From: Amaricoccus macauensis
Lineage (GTDB): Bacteria > Pseudomonadota > Alphaproteobacteria > Rhodobacterales > Rhodobacteraceae
Length of the DNA stretch: 64,000 nucleotides
Direction of reading: 5' to 3'
Assembly: GCF_014201905.1 (NCBI RefSeq)
Contig: NZ_JACHFM010000002.1
Span: forward strand, 124,001 to 188,000
A program made the position numbers and the translations under genes. Numbering within the stretch: position 1 is the stretch's first letter; every line of letters begins with the position of its first letter. The notes beneath the pieces are model-generated. The model ran no database searches. It was not told the DNA's origin and saw only the letters and a list, made by a program, of their open reading frames with translations. Shown here one piece after another: positions 1 through 7,806 of this stretch.

Positions 1-116
1 CCATGCTCGAGAAGGACACGACCGGGCTCGCCACGTTCGTGCTCTTCTTCCAGACGTCGCTGACATTCGGGGCGATTTCCATGGGCATCGCCGTCATGCA
101 TCTGGGCGAGGACTGA
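1..116 (+). CDS. C-terminal end of an unrecognised protein (partial)
   Basis: A reading frame open from the window edge ends at the TGA at 114-116. The first possible ATG is at position 3 and would give only 37 residues, with a hydrophobic stretch of roughly residues 9-33 and an acidic GED end, so this looks like the last membrane segment of a longer protein or a very small membrane protein. It sits 16 bases ahead of the next gene on the same strand. Nothing in the visible part identifies a family. Confidence 0.45.
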   Translation, partial: MLEKDTTGLATFVLFFQTSLTFGAISMGIAVMHLGED

Positions 117-132
117 GCGCAGGGGTCCGGCC

Positions 133-483
133 ATGCTGAAGCATCGTGGCTTTCCGGGGCGGCTGCCGGGGTCGGACCTGCAATTCACCATCCGCCGGGC
201 CGACCCGCGCAAGGTGACGCCGCTGAAGGCGCGGGAGCGTTACGCCGACCGGCGGGCGATCGACCGCGCGGCGGACGAGGCGTTCCTTGGCGCGCTGATC
301 GAGCATTTCGGCGAGGAACCGTTCGAGCGGGGCAACCTCGATGCCGGGCGCCTCGGGTGGCTGCTCGGACGCGAGGTGCTGCCGGCCGAGGATCCGTTCG
401 ATCCCGCGAGTTACGAGGCGCTGCTGCGCGTTGATCTCGCCCGGGCGCGGGCAAGCTTTCCGGGGGCCTTCGATGGGATGTGA
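133..483 (+). CDS. Conserved hypothetical protein, 116 aa
   Basis: Small soluble charged protein with no signal peptide and no membrane segment. It is rich in Arg, Asp and Glu and has a repeated pattern of acidic helices, for example AADEAFLGALIEHFGEEPF. It lies on the same strand as pccA with the two lipoprotein genes in between, a position where Rhodobacterales genomes commonly carry short hypothetical genes. I do not recognise a domain. Codon use matches its neighbours (G or C at third positions), which supports real coding. Function unknown. Confidence 0.6.
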   Translation: MLKHRGFPGRLPGSDLQFTIRRADPRKVTPLKARERYADRRAIDRAADEAFLGALIEHFGEEPFERGNLDAGRLGWLLGREVLPAEDPFDPASYEALLRVDLARARASFPGAFDGM

Positions 484-515
484 ACCGTCGCCGTCGTCTG
501 TGCGTTGCCTCCTGG

Positions 516-545
516 GGGACATCCGCCCGCCAGGCGGGACGTCCC
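516..545 (+). terminator. Hairpin ahead of the small lipoprotein gene
   Basis: GGGAC (516-520) pairs with GTCCC (541-545), and CCCG (526-529) pairs with CGGG (535-538) inside it. The right arm is followed by only three T residues, so it could be a weak terminator for the upstream gene or a 5' leader structure of the lipoprotein gene starting at 568. The assignment is inference from pairing alone. Confidence 0.35.
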
Positions 546-567
546 GTTTGGGAAAGGGAGGCATGTC

Positions 568-744
568 ATGTGGAAGGTCATCGCATCTCTGGCGTTCTGC
601 GCCGCGCTGCTTGCGGGGTGCGGCGAGTCCAGATCGACGCGCGTCATTACCGGCGCGGCCGGCGGTGCTGTCGCCGGTGAGGTTCTCGCCGGTGAGCCGC
701 TTGTCGGCGCCGCGGTCGGCGGCGGCATCGGCGCGGTGCGCTGA
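568..744 (+). CDS. Small glycine-zipper lipoprotein, 58 aa
   Basis: The start at 568 is chosen because a strong ribosome binding site (GGGAGG, 555-560) lies just upstream and because the protein then begins with a classical lipoprotein signal: Met-Trp-Lys, a hydrophobic stretch, and lipobox LLAGC. The mature part is a glycine-zipper-like stretch (GAAGGAVAG, GAAVGGGIGAV), as in small outer-membrane or osmotic-stress lipoproteins. An upstream ATG at 505 would add 21 residues that break the signal peptide and is rejected. Likely envelope-anchored; the precise role is unknown. Confidence 0.7.
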   Translation: MWKVIASLAFCAALLAGCGESRSTRVITGAAGGAVAGEVLAGEPLVGAAVGGGIGAVR

Positions 745-852
745 GCGCGGTCGCGCTAGAGCTTGCCTGAGGGGACGCCCGTGCCCGACCGGGGCAGGGG
801 CGTTCGCCTCTGCCGCGGCCCGAACGACAACCAGAACCGGAGGAACGAGACC

Positions 853-1035
853 ATGACTCTCCTGCGCACTGCGGTCGCCCTCGCGATCGTCGGATTTCTC
901 GCAGCCTGTGTCAGCGACGTGCCGTCCGGGACTGCGCCGATCGGGGCTCCGATCGATCCTATGACGGACTCGGGCCTCTCGCCCGATCCGATGAACCCGG
1001 GCGAGATTGACGACAGCGTCGGGACGGCGATGTGA
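853..1035 (+). CDS. Small lipoprotein, 60 aa
   Basis: Begins with a short positively charged end and a hydrophobic core leading to a lipobox (FLAAC), with the acylated Cys near residue 20. A GGAGG ribosome binding site lies about 10 bases ahead of the ATG at 853. The mature peptide is only about 40 residues, rich in Pro, Gly and Asp, and probably unstructured. It lies 35 bases upstream of pccA on the same strand, a common arrangement in this group, though no functional link is evident. Predicted inner- or outer-membrane anchored; function unknown. Confidence 0.65.
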   Translation: MTLLRTAVALAIVGFLAACVSDVPSGTAPIGAPIDPMTDSGLSPDPMNPGEIDDSVGTAM

Positions 1036-1070
1036 TTCAGGCGCGCGACAGCGCAGCCGGCGGAGGCGGA

Positions 1071-3071
1071 ATGTTCAAGAAAATCCTGATCGCGAACCGT
1101 GGCGAGATTGCCTGCCGGGTCATCAAGACGGCGCGGAAAATGGGGATCGCGACCGTCGCGGTCTATTCCGACGCCGACGCGGGCGCGCTGCACGTGGAGA
1201 TGGCTGACGAGGCGGTGCACATCGGCCCGCCCCCGGTCAACCAGTCCTACATCGTGATCGACAAGATCCTCGACGCGATCCGCCAGACCGGCGCCGAGGC
1301 GGTGCATCCGGGCTATGGCTTCCTGTCCGAGCGCGCGGATTTCGCCGACGCGCTGGCGGCGGAAGGCGTGGCGTTCATCGGCCCGCCCGCGTCCGCGATC
1401 CGGGCGATGGGCGACAAGATCACCTCGAAGAAGCTCGCGGCAGAGGCCGGTGTCTCGACGGTGCCGGGCTACATGGGGCTGATCGACGACGCGTCGCACG
1501 CGGTGCGGATCGCGAACGAAATCGGTTATCCGGTGATGATCAAGGCCTCCGCCGGGGGCGGCGGCAAGGGCATGCGCATCGCCTGGAACGACGCGGAGGC
1601 AGCGGAAGGCTTCGAGCGCTCGAAGTCGGAAGCGGCGTCGAGCTTCGGCGACGACCGGATCTTCATCGAGAAATTCGTGACGCAGCCGCGGCACATCGAG
1701 ATTCAGGTGCTCGGCGACAGCCACGGCAACTGCATCTACCTGAACGAGCGCGAATGCTCGATCCAGCGCCGGAACCAGAAGGTCATCGAGGAGGCGCCCT
1801 CGCCGTTCCTCGACGATGCGACGCGCAAGGCGATGGGCGAGCAGGCGGTGGCGCTCTCGAAGGCCGTGGATTACGCGAGCGCGGGCACGGTCGAGTTCAT
1901 CGTCGATGGTGAGCGCAACTTCTACTTCCTTGAAATGAATACACGACTTCAGGTCGAGCATCCGGTGACGGAGCTGATCACCGGGGTCGATCTCGTGGAG
2001 CAGATGATCCGCGTGGCGGCGGGCGAGAAGCTGGCGCTGAAGCAGTCGGACGTGGGCATCAACGGCTGGGCGATCGAGAGCCGGCTCTACGCAGAGGACC
2101 CGTATCGCAACTTCCTGCCGTCGATCGGTCGGCTGGCGCGGTATCGCCCGCCGACGGAGGAAAAGACCGCGACCGGCGCCGTGCGCAACGACACGGGCGT
2201 CTTCGAGGGCGGCGAGATCTCGATGTACTACGACCCGATGATCGCCAAGCTCTGCACCTGGGCGCCGGACCGGGCGAAGGCGATCGCCGGGATGCGCAGC
2301 GCGCTCGACAGCTTCGAGCTGGAAGGGATCGGGCACAACCTGCCGTTCCTGAGCGCGGTGATGGATCACCCGCGCTTCAACAGCGGGGACATCACCACGG
2401 CGTTCATCGCCGAGGAGTACCCCGAGGGCTTCCAGGGGGCGATCCTGCCGGAGGACGCGCTGCGCGATCTGGCGGCGCTGGCGGCGCACATGCATGTGGT
2501 GGCCGAGGGCCGGGCCGCGCAGGTGTCGGGCACCATGCCCTATCATCAGCGGCACGTGGGGCGGGACTGGGTCGTGATGATCGACCGCAAGCCCTATCCT
2601 CTCGCACTCGACAACAGCGGTCACCGAAGCGACGTGACCTGGCCCGACGGGAGGCTCGAGACCCTCGCCTGCGAGTGGACGCCTGGACAGCGCCTCGCCC
2701 GGGCGCGGATCGACGGGCGCGAGGTGGTGGCCAAGGTCAATCCGATCGAGGGGGGCATGCGGCTGCGGCACCGCGGGGCGGACCTGAAGGTTTCCGTCTT
2801 CACGCCGCGCAATGCCGAGCTTGCGGCGCGGATGCCGGTCAAGCTGCCGCCCGACACCTCGAAGTTCCTGCTCTGCCCGATGCCGGGCCTCGTGGTGCGG
2901 ATCGACGTGGCCGAGGGCGACGAGGTCTTTGACGGCCAGACCCTTGCCATGGTCGAGGCGATGAAGATGGAGAACGTCCTGCGCGCCGAGCGCAAGGCGG
3001 TCGTGAAGAAGGTCTGCGCCAAGGCCGGCGACAGCCTCGCGGTCGACGACGTCATCCTGGAGTTCGAGTGA
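1071..3071 (+). CDS. pccA: Propionyl-CoA carboxylase, biotin-containing alpha subunit
   Basis: Carboxylates its biotin with bicarbonate and ATP; the beta subunit (not in this window) then transfers CO2 to propionyl-CoA, giving methylmalonyl-CoA. The 666-residue protein starts FKKILIANRGEIACRV, typical of biotin carboxylases. It has the ATP-grasp glycine loop SAGGGGKGMR at 160-169, and a C-terminal biotinyl domain with VEAMKMEN in which Lys632 is the biotin site. Length and domain order fit PccA. The start at 1071 is preferred over an in-frame codon at 1032 because GGAGGCGG precedes it and the family begins there. Methylmalonyl-CoA mutase follows 0.8 kb downstream. Confidence 0.95.
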   Translation: MFKKILIANRGEIACRVIKTARKMGIATVAVYSDADAGALHVEMADEAVHIGPPPVNQSYIVIDKILDAIRQTGAEAVHPGYGFLSERADFADALAAEGVAFIGPPASAIRAMGDKITSKKLAAEAGVSTVPGYMGLIDDASHAVRIANEIGYPVMIKASAGGGGKGMRIAWNDAEAAEGFERSKSEAASSFGDDRIFIEKFVTQPRHIEIQVLGDSHGNCIYLNERECSIQRRNQKVIEEAPSPFLDDATRKAMGEQAVALSKAVDYASAGTVEFIVDGERNFYFLEMNTRLQVEHPVTELITGVDLVEQMIRVAAGEKLALKQSDVGINGWAIESRLYAEDPYRNFLPSIGRLARYRPPTEEKTATGAVRNDTGVFEGGEISMYYDPMIAKLCTWAPDRAKAIAGMRSALDSFELEGIGHNLPFLSAVMDHPRFNSGDITTAFIAEEYPEGFQGAILPEDALRDLAALAAHMHVVAEGRAAQVSGTMPYHQRHVGRDWVVMIDRKPYPLALDNSGHRSDVTWPDGRLETLACEWTPGQRLARARIDGREVVAKVNPIEGGMRLRHRGADLKVSVFTPRNAELAARMPVKLPPDTSKFLLCPMPGLVVRIDVAEGDEVFDGQTLAMVEAMKMENVLRAERKAVVKKVCAKAGDSLAVDDVILEFE

Positions 3072-3073
3072 CG

Positions 3074-3097
3074 ATGCGCCGGGCTGCGCCCGGGCAT
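3074..3097. terminator. Hairpin between convergent pccA and PepSY gene
   Basis: ATGC (3074-3077) pairs with GCAT (3094-3097) and CCGGGC (3079-3084) with GCCCGG (3088-3093), with one bulged base. It lies directly behind the pccA stop and just past the stop of the convergent gene. No T-run follows on the plus strand, so a terminator role is only inferred from position. Confidence 0.4.
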
Positions 3098-3112
3098 CCC
3101 GGCGCGGTCGCG

Positions 3113-3388
3113 TCAGGGCTTCCGGGTCCAGAGCTCGCCGGTCATCGGGTCGATGCGCATCGAGATGTTGCGGTTCTCGGTATCGACGAATTCGACCTCC
3201 CAGTAGCCGTCGCTGTCCCACTCGACCTCTTCGAACGTGGCCACGGGCTGGGACTTCTCGATGCCGGCGATGATTTCCGCGAGCGGCAAGGCTCCCTGGG
3301 GCGGCACCGGCTGGGCCTGGGCCAGCGCGACCTGTGCGCAAAGCGCGGCGGCAGCCGCGGCAATGGTGACGGTTGCAGGAGTATTCAT
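3113..3388 (-). CDS. PepSY-domain secreted protein, 91 aa
   Basis: An Ala-rich signal peptide of about 23 residues ends near ALAQAQP. The rest forms one small PepSY-like domain: a helix (LAEIIAGIEKS) followed by a beta hairpin that ends in DSDGYWEVEFVDTENRNISM and RIDPMTGELW. This sequence type occurs in short periplasmic PepSY proteins of alphaproteobacteria, which are thought to inhibit or chaperone proteins in the envelope. It shares the minus strand with the DUF4174 gene 26 bases upstream, suggesting one two-gene unit for periplasmic proteins. The exact partner is unknown. Confidence 0.8.
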   Translation of the reverse strand: MNTPATVTIAAAAAALCAQVALAQAQPVPPQGALPLAEIIAGIEKSQPVATFEEVEWDSDGYWEVEFVDTENRNISMRIDPMTGELWTRKP

Positions 3389-3414
3389 GGGGTTTCCTTT
3401 CTCGGGCAGTCGGC

Positions 3415-3822
3415 TCAGGGGCGGTGCGACCCCGTCTCCAGTCGGCGCGACGGCATCCGGTCGATGAAGTTCACGAGCTCGCGCACGCTGGTCGGCATCG
3501 GCCGACGCTGTGCGATGGCGCCGTCGAGGTCGATGAGCACGAGACCGAAGCCCGACGGGCGCAGGCGCTGGCGCAGCGGCCCCTTCGCTTCAGGATCGGT
3601 GTCGGTCAAGACGACAACGCGGCGGTCCTCAAGCGGTTCCGGCTCGGCGTCGAGCCAGCGGATCTGCTGGACGAACTTCGGATCGTCCGGCGTGTCCGCG
3701 AAAACGACGACTGCCCGGGACTGGCCGCTGAGGTCTTCGAGCGTCGGGGCCGGGGTTTCGTCGGCGAGAGCGACGAGCGGCGCGAGGAGCGCGACGATGA
3801 CGGTGGCGAGGGCGCTTTGCAT
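3415..3822 (-). CDS. DUF4174 family secreted protein, 135 aa
   Basis: Signal peptide at residues 1-20 (cleavage near VALADETP), then a thioredoxin-like fold without a CxxC: AVVVFADTPDDPKFVQQIRW, DRRVVVLTDTDP, and a FGLVLIDLDGAIAQR strand-loop, as in DUF4174 proteins. The start at 3822 is chosen because the signal peptide begins there; a much longer frame continues upstream antisense to the mutase gene and is a shadow. It lies 72 bases from the divergent methylmalonyl-CoA mutase gene and directly ahead of the PepSY gene. Function unknown; envelope location predicted. Confidence 0.78.
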   Translation of the reverse strand: MQSALATVIVALLAPLVALADETPAPTLEDLSGQSRAVVVFADTPDDPKFVQQIRWLDAEPEPLEDRRVVVLTDTDPEAKGPLRQRLRPSGFGLVLIDLDGAIAQRRPMPTSVRELVNFIDRMPSRRLETGSHRP

Positions 3823-3894
3823 GGTGTCCTCCCTTTGTGGCGCATCTAGCCGGCCAGAGGCGGGCAAGGCGAGGACATTTTCGGAGGAAGCGGC

Positions 3895-6048
3895 ATGAGC
3901 GACGATCTGGAGACCTGGAACGCGCTGGCAGGCAAGGAACTCCGGGGCAAGCCCGTGGAGAGCCTGACCTGGGAGACGCCGGAGGGCATAGCCGTCAAGC
4001 CGCTCTATACCGAGCGCGATCTCGCCGGGCTCGATCATCTGGGCAGTCTGCCCGGAATGGCACCCTACACCCGGGGCCCGCGGGCCACGATGTACGCCGG
4101 CCGGCCGTGGACGATCCGGCAGTATGCCGGGTTCTCGACCGCCGAGGAGTCGAACGCGTTTTACCGCAAGGCGCTCGCCGCCGGTCAGCAGGGGGTGAGC
4201 GTCGCATTCGACCTCGCGACGCACCGCGGCTACGACAGCGACCATCCGCGCGTGGTGGGTGACGTGGGCAAGGCGGGTGTCGCCATCGACTCTGTCGAGG
4301 ACATGAAGATCCTGTTCGACGGCATCCCGCTCGAAAAGGTCAGCGTCTCGATGACGATGAACGGCGCGGTGATCCCGATCCTCGCCAACTTCATCGTGGC
4401 GGGCGAGGAGCAGGGGGTGCCGCGGGCGGAGCTCTCGGGCACCATCCAGAACGACATCCTGAAGGAATTCATGGTGCGGAACACCTACGTGTATCCGCCC
4501 GAGCCGTCGATGCGGATCATCTCGGACATCATCGGCTACACCGCCGCCGAGATGCCGAAGTTCAACTCGATCTCGATTTCCGGCTACCACATGCAGGAAG
4601 CCGGCGCGAACCTCGTGCAGGAGCTCGGCTTCACGATCGCCGACGGCAAGGAGTACGTGAAGGCGGCGATCGCCGCCGGCATGGACGTGGACGCCTTCGC
4701 CGGCCGGCTCAGCTTCTTCTTCGCGATCGGCATGAACTTCTTCATGGAGGTGGCAAAGCTCCGGGCCGCGCGGCTGCTCTGGCACCGGGTGATGACCGAG
4801 TTCGACGCGAAGAAGCCCGGCAGCAAGATGCTCCGCACCCACTGCCAGACCTCGGGCGTGAGCCTGCAGGAGCAGGATCCCTACAACAACGTCGTGCGCA
4901 CCGCCTACGAGGCGATGGCGGCAGCCCTTGGCGGCACGCAGAGCCTTCACACGAATGCTCTCGACGAAGCCATTGCCCTGCCGACGGAATTCTCGGCGCG
5001 GATTGCGCGGAACACCCAGCTGATCCTGCAGGAAGAGACCGGGATCACCAATGTCGTCGATCCGCTTGCCGGCTCCTACTACATCGAGAGCCTGACGGCG
5101 GAGCTCGCGGCGAAGGCCTGGGAGCTCATCGAGGAAGTCGATGCACTCGGTGGCATGACGAAGGCCGTCGGCAGCGGCATGCCGAAGCTCAGGATCGAGG
5201 AGTCCGCGGCGCGGCGCCAGGCGGCGGTCGACCGGGGCGAAGAGGTGATCGTCGGGGTGAACAAGTACCGGCTCGCCGAGCAGGAGCCCATCGACATCCT
5301 CGACGTGGACAACGTGAAGGTGCGCGACAGCCAGATCGCCCGGCTTGAGCGGATCCGGGCGACGCGGGACGCGGATGCCTGCGCGGCGGCGCTGGCCGAG
5401 GTGGAGCGTGTGGCGCGCGAGGGCGGCAATCTGCTGGCGGCGGCGGTCGAGGCGGCGCGGGCGCGTGCAAGCGTTGGGGAGATTTCGGACGCGATGGAGA
5501 AGGTGTTCGGACGGCACCGCGCCGAGGTGAAGACCCTCGCGGGGGTCTACGGCGCGGCCTACGAGGGCGACGAGGGCTTCGCCCAGATCCAGCGCGACGT
5601 GGAGGCTTTCGCCGAGGAGGAAGGCCGTCGTCCGCGCATGCTCGTGGTGAAGATGGGGCAGGACGGCCACGACCGGGGGGCGAAGGTGATCGCGACCGCC
5701 TTCGCCGACATCGGTTTCGACGTCGATGTCGGCCCGCTGTTCCAGACGCCGGAAGAGGCGGCGCAGGACGCCATCGACAACGACGTGCATGTAGTCGGCA
5801 TTTCCAGTCAGGCAGCGGGGCACAAGACCCTCGCGCCGAAGCTGATCGAGGCGCTGCGCGCCGAGGGCGCGGGCGAGATCCTCGTCATCTGCGGTGGCGT
5901 GATCCCGCAGCAGGACTACGACTTCCTGAAGCGCGCCGGGGTCGCGGCGATCTTCGGGCCGGGGACGAACATCCCCGCGGCGGCGCGGGAGATCCTTGCG
6001 CTGATCCAGGAGCAGAGCCGGCCGGAAGGCGGCACGCCAGCGACCTGA
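3895..6048 (+). CDS. scpA: Methylmalonyl-CoA mutase, single-chain
   Basis: Interconverts (R)-methylmalonyl-CoA and succinyl-CoA using adenosylcobalamin, completing the propionyl-CoA route that begins with pccA. The 717 residues match the catalytic large subunit, with a TIM-barrel substrate domain (including [18 protein letters not shown] and [18 protein letters not shown]-like sequence) and a C-terminal B12 domain. The B12 domain carries DGHDRG at 590-595, where His592 is the lower axial cobalt ligand, and a later GGVIP loop. GGAGG lies 10 bases ahead of the ATG. No small subunit or MeaB-type chaperone gene is next to it. Confidence 0.95.
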   Translation: MSDDLETWNALAGKELRGKPVESLTWETPEGIAVKPLYTERDLAGLDHLGSLPGMAPYTRGPRATMYAGRPWTIRQYAGFSTAEESNAFYRKALAAGQQGVSVAFDLATHRGYDSDHPRVVGDVGKAGVAIDSVEDMKILFDGIPLEKVSVSMTMNGAVIPILANFIVAGEEQGVPRAELSGTIQNDILKEFMVRNTYVYPPEPSMRIISDIIGYTAAEMPKFNSISISGYHMQEAGANLVQELGFTIADGKEYVKAAIAAGMDVDAFAGRLSFFFAIGMNFFMEVAKLRAARLLWHRVMTEFDAKKPGSKMLRTHCQTSGVSLQEQDPYNNVVRTAYEAMAAALGGTQSLHTNALDEAIALPTEFSARIARNTQLILQEETGITNVVDPLAGSYYIESLTAELAAKAWELIEEVDALGGMTKAVGSGMPKLRIEESAARRQAAVDRGEEVIVGVNKYRLAEQEPIDILDVDNVKVRDSQIARLERIRATRDADACAAALAEVERVAREGGNLLAAAVEAARARASVGEISDAMEKVFGRHRAEVKTLAGVYGAAYEGDEGFAQIQRDVEAFAEEEGRRPRMLVVKMGQDGHDRGAKVIATAFADIGFDVDVGPLFQTPEEAAQDAIDNDVHVVGISSQAAGHKTLAPKLIEALRAEGAGEILVICGGVIPQQDYDFLKRAGVAAIFGPGTNIPAAAREILALIQEQSRPEGGTPAT

Positions 6049-6072
6049 CGGGGGCCGCCCCGGAGGGCGGAG

Positions 6073-6139
6073 GGGCGATCGTTCCCTCGCCCGCCTGGCG
6101 GATTGGTGGACCTTCGGACGGAGTGGTTTTCGGGTCCAC
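6073..6139. terminator. Two hairpins after methylmalonyl-CoA mutase
   Basis: GGGCGA (6073-6078) pairs with TCGCCC (6087-6092), and GTGGACC (6106-6112) pairs with GGTCCAC (6133-6139). They fill the gap between the mutase gene and the convergent hxlR-type gene, where transcription from both sides should stop. The second hairpin has a large loop containing a short T-run, so its role is less sure. Confidence 0.35.
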
Positions 6140-6233
6140 TTCCCTCGGCGAACAGAGCATTGCCGGCTTCCCGCCCCCTGAGCCGGGCGGCCCTGGCACT
6201 GGCCGCGCCTCGTGATGCGGCCTCTGGTCCGCG

Positions 6234-6887
6234 TCAGCCCTGAGGCGCCAACTGGAACAGGTCCACGAACGCCTGGGCCTGCGCGTGATCTCCTTCCACC
6301 GCGATCGTCCCGGCTGCGGCCATTGCGGCGAGCGGCACCGGGCCATAGACGGCGGCGGCGAGCGTGTTACCGTCGCCGTCGAGAACGAAGGGCGTCTGCG
6401 GGCGCTCGACCGGAAGGATGCCGAGCCGCCCATCCGCCAGGCGGAGTTCGAAGGCTTCGCTGCCGAAGCCGAAACCCGCCGCCATCGTCCGGCCGGCCGC
6501 GGCGTCGCGCATCAGGTTTACCCGCATCGAGAGCATGAGCGCCGTCGGGCTGATGAAACGGGTCGGGTCGTGGCCGGGGGCGAGCAGCGCCCAGCGGCAG
6601 AGTGCCTCCAGCACGGGCAGCAGCGCGCCTCCGAGATCGGTCAGCCCATAGAGCCCAAGGCGCTGGTCGTGATGCACGACGCCCGCCCCGGCGAGTTGCC
6701 CGAGTCGCGCCGTCAGCACACTCGCCGTGATGCCGGGCAGCCCGGCGCGCAGCATCTGGAACCGCTTCGGCGTCAGGATGAGCTCGCGCACCACCAGCAG
6801 CGCCCAGCGGTCGCCGATGAGATTGAGCGCGTGGGCCGCCAGGCAGCCCTCGTCATAGCGCAGTCGCGGAGTCTCGCCGGTAGTCAT
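6234..6887 (-). CDS. HxlR-family winged-helix regulator with C-terminal ligand-type domain
   Basis: The N-terminal 100 residues form an HxlR-type DNA-binding domain: CLAAHALNLIGDRWALLVVREL followed by RFQMLRAGLPGITASVLTARL and the wing region LYGLTDLG. Residues about 110-217 form a second domain resembling SCP2-like regions found in some HxlR proteins, probably for a hydrophobic ligand. It is divergent from the DUF1428 gene with about 120 bases between, so it probably controls that gene and itself. Its own promoter predicts a transcript that starts at the ATG with no leader. Confidence 0.82.
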   Translation of the reverse strand: MTTGETPRLRYDEGCLAAHALNLIGDRWALLVVRELILTPKRFQMLRAGLPGITASVLTARLGQLAGAGVVHHDQRLGLYGLTDLGGALLPVLEALCRWALLAPGHDPTRFISPTALMLSMRVNLMRDAAAGRTMAAGFGFGSEAFELRLADGRLGILPVERPQTPFVLDGDGNTLAAAVYGPVPLAAMAAAGTIAVEGDHAQAQAFVDLFQLAPQG

Positions 6888-6893
6888 GTTTTA

Positions 6894-6922
6894 ATACTAG
6901 AGGTTGTTTTTTCATACTTCAA
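6894..6922 (-). promoter_or_regulatory. Candidate sigma70 promoter of the HxlR-type gene (leaderless)
   Basis: On the minus strand TTGAAG (6917-6922) and TAGTAT (6894-6899) are separated by exactly 17 bases. Only 6 bases separate the -10 element from the ATG at 6885-6887, so the transcript should begin at or next to the start codon. There is accordingly no ribosome binding site. The elements interleave with the divergent promoter on the other strand. Confidence 0.5.
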
Positions 6923-6932
6923 CTGCGATACT
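6904..6932 (+). promoter_or_regulatory. Candidate sigma70 promoter of the DUF1428 gene
   Basis: TTGTTT (6904-6909) and GATACT (6927-6932) have a 17-base spacer and point toward the gene at 7009. The region also holds a repeated GTTTT...ATACT pattern (6888-6898 and 6906-6918), which could be the operator of the divergent HxlR-type regulator. Confidence 0.45.
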
Positions 6933-7008
6933 CCGACTCGCCAGCGGGGTTTCGGCCCCGAGACGGAGGGGCCGCTGGTGGGCGGCCCGCCAATCCAGGG
7001 AGTAGAAG

Positions 7009-7737
7009 ATGGCTTACTATTCCGGGTTTGTTGCTGCCGTACCGGAGGACAACAAGCAGAAGTATCTCGAACACGCCAAGCGGGCATGGCCTCACTTCGA
7101 GAAGCGCGGCGCCACGCGGTCGGTCGAGACCTGGGGCGAGGACGTGCAGCCGGGCAAGCAGACCGACTTCCTGCGCGCCACGCAGGCCGAGCCCGGCGAG
7201 AACGTCGTGTTCTCGTGGATCGAGTGGCCGGACCGCGAGACGGCCGACCGGGCCTGGCAGGAAATGATGTCCGACAAGGACATGGAGGCCGACATCGGCG
7301 AGTTGCCGTTCGACGGCAAGCGCCTGTTCTGGGGTGGCTTCGCTCCGGTCTTCGCCGCGGGCACCGACCGTGGCGCGGGGTACTATCAGGGCTTCCTCGT
7401 TCCGGTCCCCAGGCAGAGCGCCGACGCCTATGTCGCCATGGCGAAGGAAGCGCACGATGGCTCGTTCGCGCCGAACGGCTGTCTCGGAACGTTCGAGAAC
7501 TGGGGCGCGGACGTCCCAAGGGGCAAGCTGACCGACATGTACCGCGCTGTCGCGGCAGAGGACGGCGAGGACGTCGCCTTCTCCTGGACCTCGTGGCCGG
7601 ACCGCGAGACCTGCGACGCCGCTGCCGAGAAGATGATGCAGGAGATGGAGGGCCAGCCGATGCCGGAGATGCCTTTCGACGGCAAGCGCATGATCTGGGG
7701 TGGCTTCACCCCGATCTTCGATTCCGACCGGGCGTGA
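7009..7737 (+). CDS. Tandem-duplicated DUF1428 (YbaA-like) protein
   Basis: Two homologous halves follow each other: residues 1-115 and about 123-237. Both have the same landmarks, YY-GF--VP near the start, a WG-DV--GK-TD strand, a FSW--WPDRET segment, and FDGKR--WGGF-P-F at the end. The usual family member is a single domain of about 115-120 residues belonging to the dimeric alpha-beta barrel fold, so this gene encodes a covalent pseudo-dimer. Cytosolic; the function of the family is unknown. The divergent HxlR-type regulator probably controls it. AGGGAG precedes the ATG. Confidence 0.88.
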   Translation: MAYYSGFVAAVPEDNKQKYLEHAKRAWPHFEKRGATRSVETWGEDVQPGKQTDFLRATQAEPGENVVFSWIEWPDRETADRAWQEMMSDKDMEADIGELPFDGKRLFWGGFAPVFAAGTDRGAGYYQGFLVPVPRQSADAYVAMAKEAHDGSFAPNGCLGTFENWGADVPRGKLTDMYRAVAAEDGEDVAFSWTSWPDRETCDAAAEKMMQEMEGQPMPEMPFDGKRMIWGGFTPIFDSDRA

Positions 7738-7756
7738 ACTCGCTCCGATTGCCCGA

Positions 7757-7783
7757 GGGGGTCGCGGCGATCCCGCGATCCCC
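7757..7783. terminator. Strong terminator hairpin between convergent genes
   Basis: An 11-base arm GGGGGTCGCGG (7757-7767) pairs with CCGCGATCCCC (7773-7783) with one G-T wobble and a 5-base loop, followed by TTT. It lies between the stop of the DUF1428 gene (7737) and the stop of the convergent ankyrin gene (7807), the expected place for a shared terminator. Confidence 0.65.
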
Positions 7784-7806
7784 TTTCGCGTTGGAAACCG
7801 GACCCG

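Noticed and set aside
756-3341. 861-residue minus-strand open frame opposite pccA
   Set aside because: Arg/His/Asp-rich translation with no domain; it mirrors the codon pattern of pccA on the other strand, which is clearly the gene.
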